Origin: Caryophanales bacterium UBA7642
GTDB taxonomy: Bacteria > Bacillota_I > Bacilli_A > RFN20 > CAG-288
Assembly (NCBI GenBank): GCA_002483745.1
Contig: DLIM01000041.1
Location: 1-18,267 of the forward strand
DNA: 18,267 bases
Direction of reading: 5' to 3'
In this document: piece by piece, positions 1 to 6,711 of the stretch
Layout of the letters: every line of letters starts with the position of its first letter
How positions within the stretch are numbered: the stretch's first letter is position 1
The notes under the pieces: model-generated
The model's input: the letters and a program-made list of their open reading frames with translations, nothing else
What the model was told of the DNA's origin: nothing
Databases searched by the model: none
Program-made: the position numbers and the translations under genes

Positions 1-1
1 T

Positions 2-877
2 GTTAAGTACACCTATAAGACAATTGCTACTACTTATAACGGATATGATTGCCTTAACGTTATTGATGCCCCTGTTATCATTGAGCCTACCAAGTATAAC
101 GGTACTACTAAGCTTGTCACTGGAACTTACTACACTGTTACTGGTTATGCTATCGGCTATAACTCTGGATATAAGTATATTGATTTCATGGTTGGAGATT
201 TAGTCAAGGTTGATGCAACTACTTTAACTGCTCCTGTTGTTGCTCTTAACACATATGCTGCAACCGTAAAAGCCACCGATACTTATCAGTTGACTGCTTC
301 AGTTGCTACTGCCGCTTCTACTGATTCTAAGACTGTAACCTGGGCTTCTTCTGATACCGCTAAGGCCACTGTTGATACTAAGGGCTTAGTTACTACTTTA
401 GTTGAGGGAACCTGCAACATTACTGCTACTGTAGGAGCTACTACTGTTACCTGCAAATTTAATATCACTAAGGATATTTCTTCCTATTCTAAAAAGGCTA
501 TCTTAACCTCCACTAATCTAGAAACAACTACTGAATTTACACTAGCTTCTGTAACTGTTAATTCTAAACATAATACGGAGTTTGATTTTGCTGCAAAAAC
601 CGATACTACTACTGCATCTGTCACCACTAACTTAACTAACGCTAAGATTGGTGCTATCGATATTGAGGTTTTTGGCACACATGATGACCTTAAGGTTTAT
701 GCTGGTACTGATGCTACTGGAACTGCTTTGACTCATGGAGATACCACTACTGGCGAAAACAAAGGCGCTTTATACACCTATTATGCTGATGATGCTGCTA
801 GCATCTATATTGCTAATCCTAGTGGGTATAAGGTCTATGTTTATTCCATCACTGTCTATTACAAGCTTGCTGCCTAA
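2..877 (+). CDS. Secreted/surface protein with bacterial Ig-like (Big_2) domain, 5'-truncated by window edge
   Basis: The frame is open from base 2 to a TAA at 875-877 (291 residues visible), so the start lies outside the window; the ATG at 188 is internal. The first 70 or so residues are rich in beta-prone Tyr, Thr and Gly, with an IIEP...TGTYYTVTGYAIGY pattern that could be an OB-like or carbohydrate-binding beta domain; this is a guess. Residues about 76-157 match a Big_2 bacterial Ig-like domain: a hydrophobic strand, then VTWASSD, then a KATVD..GLVTTLVEGTCNITAT core. Residues about 158-291 form a further Thr-rich domain ending in a strand (VYVYSITVYY). There is no C-terminal sorting signal or membrane anchor. 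Big_2 domains are usual in exported adhesins and surface enzymes, so an extracellular location is likely. The catalytic or binding part, if any, lies to the left of the window. Confidence 0.75.
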   Translation, partial: VKYTYKTIATTYNGYDCLNVIDAPVIIEPTKYNGTTKLVTGTYYTVTGYAIGYNSGYKYIDFMVGDLVKVDATTLTAPVVALNTYAATVKATDTYQLTASVATAASTDSKTVTWASSDTAKATVDTKGLVTTLVEGTCNITATVGATTVTCKFNITKDISSYSKKAILTSTNLETTTEFTLASVTVNSKHNTEFDFAAKTDTTTASVTTNLTNAKIGAIDIEVFGTHDDLKVYAGTDATGTALTHGDTTTGENKGALYTYYADDAASIYIANPSGYKVYVYSITVYYKLAA

Positions 878-923
878 CAAAAAATAAGATACTTTCTCCC
901 CTATAATGATTAAATAAAGCCTT

Positions 924-977
924 AAGCCTTATTATTACTTGACTATTCAACTAAAAATCACAATAATAATAAGGCTT
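924..977 (+). terminator. Perfect 14-bp inverted repeat, probable terminator of the Big_2 gene
   Basis: The arms 924-937 (AAGCCTTATTATTA) and 964-977 are exact reverse complements, separated by 26 bases that contain a small TTGA/TCAA hairpin. The stem is followed by TTA and a short mixed tract rather than a long T-run, so termination may be weak. The first seven bases of the left arm (AAGCCTT) are tandemly duplicated at 917-923, so two registers of pairing are possible. Confidence 0.5.
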
Positions 978-991
978 TTAGGTTACTATCT

Positions 992-1082
992 GGAGCAATA
1001 CCCAAGCTGGTGAAGGGGCGTCCCTGCTAAGGACGTAGTAGGAGTAATCCTAGCGAGAGTTCAAATCTCTCTTGCTCCGCCA
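992..1082 (+). tRNA. tRNA-Ser, anticodon GCU (codons AGC/AGU)
   Basis: The 7-bp acceptor stem pairs 992-998 with 1072-1078, followed by discriminator G1079 and an encoded CCA at 1080-1082. The anticodon stem is 1019-1023 with 1031-1035; the loop CTGCTAA places anticodon GCT at 1026-1028. A long variable arm (about 1036-1054) makes this a class II tRNA, as expected for serine. The T stem is 1055-1059 with 1067-1071, enclosing TTCAAAT. It is a complete gene directly followed by its own terminator. No integration junction or duplicated tRNA end is visible next to it. Confidence 0.95.
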
Positions 1083-1092
1083 TCTAAAAGTT

Positions 1093-1127
1093 AAAACGAA
1101 CACCTGTCAAAAAGTGTTCGTTTTTTT
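1093..1127 (+). terminator. Bidirectional intrinsic terminator between tRNA-Ser and the M6 lipoprotein gene
   Basis: An 11-bp stem pairs 1093-1103 (AAAACGAACAC) with 1114-1124 around a 10-base loop, followed by a T-run to 1127. The A-run on the left side gives a U-tract on the minus strand as well, so it can also end the convergent metalloprotease transcript. Confidence 0.85.
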
Positions 1128-1147
1128 GTTTGATCAATTAATCTAAA

Positions 1148-2764
1148 CTAGTTATTGAGAGTAATATTAATAGTAGCCTTAGAACTTGTGACACTCTTGA
1201 AGTCGATAGTATAGTTGAAGTCTTCCCCATTATCCATTGTTGTTTCTTTAGGGAAGAAATCTTTATAGCCCGAGAAGGTGAATTTATCACCGCTCTTAAA
1301 CAAATCAGCTGAAGTTAGCGTGTGATTAACAGTTTCATCAGTGCTTCCAAAGGTATTTACTTTGCCAGCCTGGATTAATTGAATCTGGTGGCAGTCAGCA
1401 TCTTCTTTTGGTAAGTGAGTATAGCCATAATCTTTTGCTAAACGGGAATTGCAGAAAGTCTCGGTTTCTGTGTAGGTAGTATTTTTAGGATCATCAATCC
1501 AAGCTCCGAGCGTGTCTGTATCGCTATAGCCATAAAGACAGGAATCAACATGGTAGAGACGGATACCGCCAAACCCTAAATCAGCAGAATAAGATGATTT
1601 CCAAGATTTCCAGTCGAGTTCATTGTTGCCATTAGGAGTGAATAATTCTAATAGTAAGTATTCATCATAAGGGGTGCCATTCCAGGTACTATAGTTAGCC
1701 GGAATTAGGACGCAGTCCCCTGAAGTAGAGCCAGGTTCAATTGTCAGTGTCACACTGTTTTTGGTTCCATCAATGACATAGGGATTAACCCAGTCCATCA
1801 GCATCTTAGAATAAGGGTTCCAATCAAATACGGTATTGTCCTGCATATCGGCTCCGCCTATTAGGTCAATCTGAGTGGAATTCTCATCAATAGCGTCCGA
1901 ATAATCATAGTAGTCATCAAGTCCAAAGACATGCCCTTGCTCATGAATAGCGGTTCTTGCCCCACCTGAATAATTATCAGTGATATGTCCCATATTAGTG
2001 GAACTGTAAGTTCCAAAGAGGTGTTTCTTTTCACCTTCGCCTTCAGCATTACTCATATGAGGCCAAAAAGTAGATCCCCAGATGTTGTCATCGTAGACAT
2101 TAGTTATGAAGGTTGGAGAATCGATAAAGTTATCATTGTTGTTATCAAAATCAGCAAGATTAATAGTCGAGCCATCAGAAGCTTTAAGTGTACCTGCCTG
2201 AATGCTGCTTATAGCATCATCATAGACTGAGTAAAGGTCTGAAAGGCTTCTATCAGATGTTTTTATCGATTGAGAAGTAACCGTAGCATTATAGACAGCT
2301 GTTACCTTACCTGTTAGTTCTAGCTTTCCAAAGCTAGCAGTTGAATAGTAGGTACTTAAAGAGTTCCAATTATAAGGGGTGTCAGTCTTAGCTCCAAAAT
2401 AATATTTATTAATTTTGCTGATGAATCCATCAGTGATTGAATAGTACCCATCAGAAAAGGAAACTAAGATTACTAAGGCCTTCTGTTTTCCTTTAGAAGG
2501 GGCATAGGAAGATTTCCTGTTTATAGCACAGTAATCTATGTCTTTCTTAATATAACCCGGGTTAGGATCGCTTGAAGAAGAACTACTAGTAGTAGATGAA
2601 GAACTAAGGCCGGTGGAAGAGGAACTAAGGCCTGTACTGGCACTGGTACCAACACTTGATGAGCTAACTTTGCTGGTGCTAATAAAAGGATTTGTGCAAG
2701 CTGTTAAGGTAAACAAAAAAGCAGATGATGCCAAGGCTGTTGTATATTTCTTTCTTTTATTCAT
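1148..2764 (-). CDS. M6-type (immune inhibitor A-like) zinc metalloprotease lipoprotein
   Basis: This 538-residue protein starts with a basic n-region and hydrophobic core ending in lipobox LTAC, with Cys23 as the predicted lipidated residue. A Ser/Thr-rich linker (about 32-66) lifts the catalytic part off the membrane. The zinc site is HEQGHVFGLDD at residues 274-284, the HExxHxxGxxD form of M6 peptidases, with Glu275 as catalytic base. A SKMLMDWVNP segment about 40 residues later matches the conserved M6 region after the zinc site. An EF-hand-like acidic loop (DFDNNNDNFID, about 205-215) probably binds calcium. The ATG at 2762-2764 has AGGAG 11 bases upstream (complement of 2776-2780). It is monocistronic, divergent from carD, and stops with TAG. 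The likely role is extracellular proteolysis, for nutrition or processing of host or surface proteins; the substrate is unknown. Confidence 0.85.
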   Translation of the reverse strand: MNKRKKYTTALASSAFLFTLTACTNPFISTSKVSSSSVGTSASTGLSSSSTGLSSSSTTSSSSSSDPNPGYIKKDIDYCAINRKSSYAPSKGKQKALVILVSFSDGYYSITDGFISKINKYYFGAKTDTPYNWNSLSTYYSTASFGKLELTGKVTAVYNATVTSQSIKTSDRSLSDLYSVYDDAISSIQAGTLKASDGSTINLADFDNNNDNFIDSPTFITNVYDDNIWGSTFWPHMSNAEGEGEKKHLFGTYSSTNMGHITDNYSGGARTAIHEQGHVFGLDDYYDYSDAIDENSTQIDLIGGADMQDNTVFDWNPYSKMLMDWVNPYVIDGTKNSVTLTIEPGSTSGDCVLIPANYSTWNGTPYDEYLLLELFTPNGNNELDWKSWKSSYSADLGFGGIRLYHVDSCLYGYSDTDTLGAWIDDPKNTTYTETETFCNSRLAKDYGYTHLPKEDADCHQIQLIQAGKVNTFGSTDETVNHTLTSADLFKSGDKFTFSGYKDFFPKETTMDNGEDFNYTIDFKSVTSSKATINITLNN

Positions 2765-2788
2765 AAAACATTAAACTCCTATTTTTAT

Positions 2789-2818
2789 GGTATAACTTAT
2801 TAAAGAACGGCTTTGCAA
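2789..2818 (-). promoter_or_regulatory. Candidate promoter of the M6 lipoprotein gene
   Basis: On the minus strand a TTGCAA (complement of 2813-2818) lies 18 bases upstream of TATACC (complement of 2789-2794). The predicted transcript starts just upstream of the AGGAG at 2776-2780. The -10 match is imperfect, so this is a tentative sigma-A-type promoter. Confidence 0.35.
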
Positions 2819-2910
2819 AACAATGCTTAATCAGTATTTAAGGGCTATAACTGATAATAAAAAGAATTAAAAGAAGACGAAAATGCTCAAAAAGCAAACA
2901 AACCCTTACT

Positions 2911-2939
2911 TTTTTGCCTAAAATTTGCTAAAATATAAT
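2911..2939 (+). promoter_or_regulatory. Candidate sigma-A promoter of the CarD-family gene
   Basis: A consensus TATAAT occupies 2934-2939, with a T-rich weak -35 (TTTTTG, 2911-2916) 17 bases upstream. Transcription would begin near 2946, giving a leader of about 100 bases before the GTG at 3048. Confidence 0.5.
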
Positions 2940-2991
2940 AGCAATGAGCAACTGCTGAGTCGTTCAACATAGTAAATCTTCAACGGTTACC

Positions 2992-3016
2992 CAGCTTAGA
3001 GTAAATACTAAGCCTG
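2992..3016 (+). promoter_or_regulatory. Stem-loop in the 5' leader of the CarD-family gene
   Basis: GCTTAG (2994-2999) pairs with CTAAGC (3008-3013) across an 8-base loop. The stem can extend outward by pairing CA (2992-2993) with TG (3015-3016) past a bulged C. No T-run follows, so it is not a standard terminator. The ribosome binding site GGGAGG at 3036-3041 lies outside the stem. No known riboswitch class was recognised. Confidence 0.35.
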
Positions 3017-3047
3017 CTGTTTCTATGGTTAAAAAGGGAGGGACAAG

Positions 3048-3563
3048 GTGTACAAAATTGGTGATAAGGTCATTGATAAAAATGGCAAGATTTTTAAAAT
3101 TGAGACCACTACTGAAAAGGACTTTGGCAATGGGCCAAGTAAGTATTTTGTTTTAAAGCCGGTTTTCCCATATGACTTTAACCAGGGCTATCGTTGTTTT
3201 GTTCCTGTTGAAAAGGCTGATTCGATCTTAAGGCCTGTCATGAGCAAGGAAGAAGCCTTGGCTTTGATTGATTCCTTAAAGACCTTAGAAAGCTATCCTG
3301 AAGTTAATCCTAGGGAGAGAAAAGTCTATTTTCAATCAGTAATCTCCTCTGGAAGCCGCAAAGACATCTGCCGTGTTATTAAAACGCTAAGTGAATACAA
3401 GGAAGTCAGGAAGAAGAATAATAAGCCTCTATCCGACTTTGATCACAAGCTTCTCAATAACTTACTGTCCCTCTTCAATGATGAAGTATCTTTAGCTCTT
3501 GGAATCTCTGTTGATAACGTTAATCGCTTCATTAGAGATAGAACCGGAGCTGTCGGATTCTAA
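3048..3563 (+). CDS. CarD/CdnL-family RNA polymerase-binding transcription factor
   Basis: This 171-residue protein starts with GTG at 3048, supported by GGGAGG at 3036-3041. Residues about 1-65 form the small beta-rich RNA polymerase interaction domain (YKIGDKVIDKNGKIFKIE, then YFVLKP), as in CarD, CdnL and the N-terminal part of Mfd (TRCF). Residues about 75-160 form the helical DNA-binding domain (SKEEALALIDSL through the RKDICRVIKTLSEY helix to LLSLFNDEVSLALGI). In this family the protein binds the RNA polymerase beta subunit and influences open-complex stability, often at rRNA promoters. The usual HG-V-G turn of the first domain is replaced here by KNGKIF, so it is a divergent member. 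It is transcribed alone from a promoter with a long leader and ends at the bidirectional terminator after 3563. Confidence 0.8.
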   Translation: MYKIGDKVIDKNGKIFKIETTTEKDFGNGPSKYFVLKPVFPYDFNQGYRCFVPVEKADSILRPVMSKEEALALIDSLKTLESYPEVNPRERKVYFQSVISSGSRKDICRVIKTLSEYKEVRKKNNKPLSDFDHKLLNNLLSLFNDEVSLALGISVDNVNRFIRDRTGAVGF

Positions 3564-3573
3564 TTTGAATAAG

Positions 3574-3606
3574 AAAAACTCAGAAGTAATGCCTCTGAGT
3601 TTTTTT
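3574..3606 (+). terminator. Bidirectional intrinsic terminator between the CarD and XRE genes
   Basis: An 11-bp stem pairs 3574-3584 (AAAAACTCAGA) with 3594-3604 around a 9-base loop, followed by T to 3606. The A-run on the left arm gives a U-tract on the minus strand too, so it can serve both convergent genes. Confidence 0.85.
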
Positions 3607-3683
3607 AACAAGAAATATTATTATCTAGCAAATGGATTTCTAGTAGATACCTAAAAGGATTGCTGAACTAATTATTTAAAGAA

Positions 3684-4052
3684 CTACTTTAAATAAGTAT
3701 CCACAATAAACTTGACGCTGTCGGAGACCTTCTTCTTCTTGTCATCATCAAGATCCTTGATGGAATCGTTGATGGCAATAAGATGCTTGTCGATTTGCAT
3801 CTGGTTGATGTAGTTATCAACATTGCTCTCGATGTCAGTCTTATCATCGTTCTTAGATTTGCGTCCAACTAAGAAATCAATAGAGACATTGAAGACCTCA
3901 GCAAAATTAATCAAAGTATTAATATTTGGTTCAATTCTGCCAATTTCGTAATCGGAGATGTTATACTGCTTGATATGCAACTTCTTGGCTAACTCGGCCT
4001 GCGTCAAACCGGCCTTTCTTCTTAAGAAACGAAGATTGTCTTTAAGTTTCAT
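3684..4052 (-). CDS. XRE-family helix-turn-helix transcriptional regulator
   Basis: This 122-residue protein has an N-terminal HTH_3 (Cro/CI-type) domain at about residues 6-60. Its helices run LRFLRRKAGLTQAELAKKL, the recognition helix QYNISDYEIG, and a closing helix ending in VSIDFLVGRK. The remaining 60 residues are charged and helical (a DLDDDKKKKV segment) and probably dimerise. I chose the ATG at 4050-4052 because GAGGG lies 8 bases upstream (complement of 4061-4065); an in-frame TTG at 4065-4067 overlaps that site and is unlikely to be the start. The gene is divergent from rbgA and its promoter region holds direct repeats that could be its operator. It shows no phage neighbours, so it is more likely a chromosomal regulator. 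Its targets are unknown. Confidence 0.85.
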   Translation of the reverse strand: MKLKDNLRFLRRKAGLTQAELAKKLHIKQYNISDYEIGRIEPNINTLINFAEVFNVSIDFLVGRKSKNDDKTDIESNVDNYINQMQIDKHLIAINDSIKDLDDDKKKKVSDSVKFIVDTYLK

Positions 4053-4077
4053 CTTTAAAACCCTCAATATTATTACT

Positions 4078-4083
4078 ATTATA
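4078..4083 (-). promoter_or_regulatory. -10 element of the XRE regulator promoter
   Basis: The complement of 4078-4083 reads TATAAT, 12 bases upstream of the GAGGG ribosome binding site. The -35 region at about 4101-4106 is A/T-rich with no clear TTGACA. Confidence 0.45.
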
Positions 4084-4110
4084 TTTTAAATAAATTACAA
4101 ATAAAAGCAT

Positions 4111-4131
4111 ATTGGAAACAATAATTGGAAA
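4111..4131. repeat. Direct repeat ATTGGAAA x2, possible XRE operator
   Basis: ATTGGAAA occurs at 4111-4118 and again at 4124-4131, a 13-base period. It lies just upstream of the expected -35 of the XRE gene and well upstream of the rbgA promoter. Repressors of this family often bind paired sites next to their own promoter, so autoregulation is plausible but unproven. Confidence 0.35.
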
Positions 4132-4226
4132 GTGTTAAAAGAAGTATGCCAAGAAAGGTTCATTTATTTAAGAAAGCTTAAAAACGGTCAATAAATCTCA
4201 ACGAAACCCCACAATTATCTTTAAAT

Positions 4227-4255
4227 TTTACAAAATCAAAGAACTGTTATAAAAT
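4227..4255 (+). promoter_or_regulatory. Sigma-A promoter of rbgA
   Basis: TTTACA (4227-4232) and TAAAAT (4250-4255) are separated by 17 bases. The expected transcript start is near 4262, leaving only about 12 bases before the ATG and no ribosome binding site. Confidence 0.6.
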
Positions 4256-4273
4256 AAATATAAAAACAAATAT

Positions 4274-5125
4274 ATGTATAATATCAATGAGATTAATTGG
4301 TTCCCAGGACATATGAAAAAAGCTCTTGGGAAAATAACTGAAAAGCTTAAACAATGTGATGGTGTAATTGAAATAGGTGATGCTAGAGCTCCCTATTCTT
4401 CCTTTCCTGATTATTTAGATAAAATCACTCAAAACAAGGTTAAAGTCTATGTCTTTTCAAAAGCCGATCTTGCTGATCAGGTTTTGTTTTCAAAGCAGCT
4501 AGAAAAGTATAAAGCTAAAGGAATTGAACCTTTCTCTTTTGACTTAAGAGATCCTAATGCCTCTAAAGGAATGCTTAAGTATCTAGCTAATGTCAGGACT
4601 AGCCAAGATCAAAGATTCTTACGTTTAGGTTTCCCGCTTCCTATTAAGAGGTTTATTGTTTTAGGCATACCTAATGTCGGTAAATCAACCTTTATCAATT
4701 GTTTGGCTGGCAAAAAGAAGGCGGCCGTTGAGAATAAGCCTGGTAAAACTAGGTCAGAACCATTAATTAAGATTTCTTCACAAGTGGAGATTTTTGATGC
4801 TCCTGGGATTCTAGAGCCTAACTATGAGAACAAGAATGTTATTGCTAAGCTTGCTCTTTTAGGTTCGGTAAAGATGGAGATACTTCCTATTGTTGCTTTA
4901 ACTGACTATCTTTTGGATATTCTTATTACTAGGTATCCTAAGAATCTCATTGATCGTTATCAAATAGATTTATCAGGAACCTATGAAGAAATCTATTCGA
5001 AGATTGCTTTAAGCCGCAAGCTATTAATCAGCGGTTCTAAGCCTGATACCTCACGGGCTAGAAATATGGTTCTAACTGAATTCCGTTCCGGACAGTTAGG
5101 AAGGATTTCTCTTGATGAAGAGTAA
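4274..5125 (+). CDS. rbgA: Ribosome biogenesis GTPase RbgA (YlqF)
   Basis: RbgA is a circularly permuted GTPase that acts late in assembly of the 50S ribosomal subunit. The 283-residue length matches B. subtilis RbgA (282). The N-terminal signature INWFPGHMKKA is typical of RbgA. The G motifs come in permuted order: SKAD (G4) at 62-65, GIPNVGKST (G1/P-loop) at 131-139, the G2 region near PGKTR (about 156-160), and DAPG (G3) at 175-178. The C-terminal RNA-binding helical part ends with an FRSGQLGRISLDE stretch like that of the family. The start has no visible Shine-Dalgarno and a very short predicted leader. Its 3' end overlaps the start of rnhB, as expected for co-transcription, and the rbgA-rnhB pairing is conserved in Bacilli. 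The gene looks intact. Confidence 0.97.
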   Translation: MYNINEINWFPGHMKKALGKITEKLKQCDGVIEIGDARAPYSSFPDYLDKITQNKVKVYVFSKADLADQVLFSKQLEKYKAKGIEPFSFDLRDPNASKGMLKYLANVRTSQDQRFLRLGFPLPIKRFIVLGIPNVGKSTFINCLAGKKKAAVENKPGKTRSEPLIKISSQVEIFDAPGILEPNYENKNVIAKLALLGSVKMEILPIVALTDYLLDILITRYPKNLIDRYQIDLSGTYEEIYSKIALSRKLLISGSKPDTSRARNMVLTEFRSGQLGRISLDEE

Positions 5126-5759
5126 ACTTTATCTTTTCGATGAGAAAATAAGAAAAGAAAACAAAGTTACTTTTATAGCTGGATTCGATGAAGCTGGACG
5201 CGGTCCTTTAGCTGGACCTGTCAGTACTGCTGGAGTGGTTTTACCAGAAGACTTTAGTAATCCTTTAATCAATGATTCAAAGCAGCTAACTGATAAAGAG
5301 AGAAGAGAGTTATTTCCTATCATTAAGAAGAACGCTTTAGCTTATTTTGTCTGTTTGGTTCCAGTTGAAATAATAGATAAAATTAATATTCTTGAAGCTG
5401 ATCGTGTCGGAATGGAAACCTGTCTAGATAGCATCTTAAAAAAGCAGAAAGTTGATTATATAATTACTGATTACATGTCGCTTCATACTGATATTCCACT
5501 TTTATCAATACCAAAAGGAGATGCTACTTCAATTGCGGTAGCAGCGGCTTCAATTCTAGCTAAGGTTACTCGTGATGATTATATGATTGAGTTAGATAAG
5601 AAATACCCTCTATATGATTTCAAAGAAAACAAAGGCTATGGAACTAAAAAGCATCTAGATGCCTTAAAAGAATATGGCTATATAAAAGGTGTTCACCGTC
5701 TCTCCTTTGAGCCTATCAAAGATATGGCTAACGGAGTTGAGCAATTGAAACTATTTTAG
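5115..5759 (+). CDS. rnhB: Ribonuclease HII
   Basis: RNase HII cleaves RNA in RNA-DNA hybrids and excises misincorporated ribonucleotides from DNA. The protein has 214 residues from the ATG at 5115; a TTG one codon upstream is the alternative start. The family signature GFDEAGRGPLAGP is present (Asp25, Glu26), with further acidic active-site residues in IITDYM (Asp119) and in TRDDYM (Asp154/155). Other signatures are INDSKQLT and the C-terminal YGTKKHLDAL and HRLSFEPIK segments. AAGGA at 5101-5105 provides a ribosome binding site inside rbgA, and the two genes overlap by 11 bases, so their translation is probably coupled. The stop is TAG, followed by a hairpin that also carries the dprA ribosome binding site. 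Confidence 0.97.
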   Translation: MKSKLYLFDEKIRKENKVTFIAGFDEAGRGPLAGPVSTAGVVLPEDFSNPLINDSKQLTDKERRELFPIIKKNALAYFVCLVPVEIIDKINILEADRVGMETCLDSILKKQKVDYIITDYMSLHTDIPLLSIPKGDATSIAVAAASILAKVTRDDYMIELDKKYPLYDFKENKGYGTKKHLDALKEYGYIKGVHRLSFEPIKDMANGVEQLKLF

Positions 5760-5766
5760 AAATATT

Positions 5767-5804
5767 GCCTCCTTAGACTAAATAGTCGGTAGGAGGCTTT
5801 TCTT
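5767..5804 (+). terminator. Terminator-like hairpin that contains the dprA ribosome binding site
   Basis: GCCTCCT (5767-5773) pairs with AGGAGGC (5791-5797). An inner stem GACT/AGTC (5776-5779 with 5784-5787) sits inside it, and a TTTTCTT tail follows. It has the form of an intrinsic terminator for rnhB. Its right arm is the AGGAGG that serves the dprA ATG at 5807, so the folded stem would hide that site. Confidence 0.7.
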
Positions 5805-5806
5805 AT

Positions 5807-6604
5807 ATGTCCTTAAATGTTCGCGATGTTCTTTTGACTCTGTCAGTAAGCAATGGTGGTGATTGGACAGGTATCTATAAGGATATCAAAGCAAAAAGAC
5901 CAATCTCTGATGAGGAATCTAAACTGTGTTATCAAAATACTAAAGCCAATTTTGTTACTATCTGTGATAGTGATTATCCTGAATGCTTTAAAAGAATTTC
6001 TAATCCCCCTTTCCTATTATATTATTATGGGAAGAAAGAACTTCTCTCTTCTAAATACCGTTTAACAGTCGTTGGAACAAGAAATCCTACTATTTATCAA
6101 TCTGATACTGTCTACAATCTGATTCAAGAAGTTGAAAAGCTGATGAACAATGAAGTAGTGATAGTTTCCGGAATGGCCAAAGGAATTGATCAAGTCAGTA
6201 TGGAAGCCGCCAGGAATTTAAATGCACCTGTTGTTTCTGTTATCGGATCAGGAATCGATAAACCCTATCCTTATGAAAACCAGGGATTATATGAATACTG
6301 TGTAAAAGGTAACGGCTTAGTGGTTTCTGAATACCCGGCCCTTGGAAAAGCTAAACCAGAGAACTTTCTCTTCCGCAACCGACTATTAGTAGGATTAAGT
6401 GAGACTGTCTTTGTCGGAGGAGGCAAAAACCGCTCTGGCACTTCTTCCTCAGTAAGAATAGCTATTGAGAATAATAAAGAAATAATGGCTCTACCTTGTA
6501 ATATCACTGGCGATGACTTAACTAACTCTTTAATTGCTGATGGGGCTAGAAGTGTTCTCTGTGCTAAAGATATTGTTGAATGCTTAAAGGAAAAGTTGTA
6601 TTAA
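5807..6604 (+). CDS. dprA: DNA-processing protein DprA (Smf)
   Basis: DprA loads RecA onto incoming single-stranded DNA during transformation and is also kept by many non-competent bacteria. The 265-residue protein contains the Rossmann-like DNA-binding core: VVGTRNPT (88-95), VSGMAKGID (120-128), SVIGSGIDKPYP (144-155) and the FRNRLLVGLSE segment (189-199). The common AH pair after the GID motif is replaced here by SMEAA. It is shorter than many homologues: the N-terminal region is small, and there is no room after about residue 262 for the C-terminal winged-helix domain. The ATG at 5807 has a strong AGGAGG 10 bases upstream, located within a hairpin. Its position between rnhB and topA matches B. 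subtilis smf. No other competence genes are visible in the window. Confidence 0.93.
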   Translation: MSLNVRDVLLTLSVSNGGDWTGIYKDIKAKRPISDEESKLCYQNTKANFVTICDSDYPECFKRISNPPFLLYYYGKKELLSSKYRLTVVGTRNPTIYQSDTVYNLIQEVEKLMNNEVVIVSGMAKGIDQVSMEAARNLNAPVVSVIGSGIDKPYPYENQGLYEYCVKGNGLVVSEYPALGKAKPENFLFRNRLLVGLSETVFVGGGKNRSGTSSSVRIAIENNKEIMALPCNITGDDLTNSLIADGARSVLCAKDIVECLKEKLY

Positions 6605-6653
6605 AGGTAAGGAGAAAAAATCTTCTTAGCTATGCTAAGAGTAAAAAACCTTC

Positions 6654-6684
6654 TTGACAAACGGGTTCGACCTCTTAATAATAG
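6654..6684 (+). promoter_or_regulatory. Sigma-A promoter of topA
   Basis: A perfect TTGACA lies at 6654-6659. The A/T-rich -10 is TAATAA at 6676-6681 (16-base spacer) or TAATAG at 6679-6684 (19-base spacer). This gives topA its own promoter in addition to any read-through from dprA. Confidence 0.65.
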
Positions 6685-6711
6685 TAAAACGATTTCAGGA
6701 GTGTGCGCAAA

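Noticed and set aside
1985..2230. 81-codon plus-strand frame opposite the M6 protease gene
   Set aside because: It lies fully inside the well-supported metalloprotease gene on the other strand and has no ribosome binding site or recognisable domain.
2944..2958. Four-codon ATG frame at the start of the carD leader
   Set aside because: It lies at the predicted transcript start with no ribosome binding site, so it is probably chance.
6624..6640. CTTAGC/GCTAAG hairpin after dprA
   Set aside because: The stem is good but is followed by an A-run, not a T-run, so it is not a convincing terminator on the plus strand.
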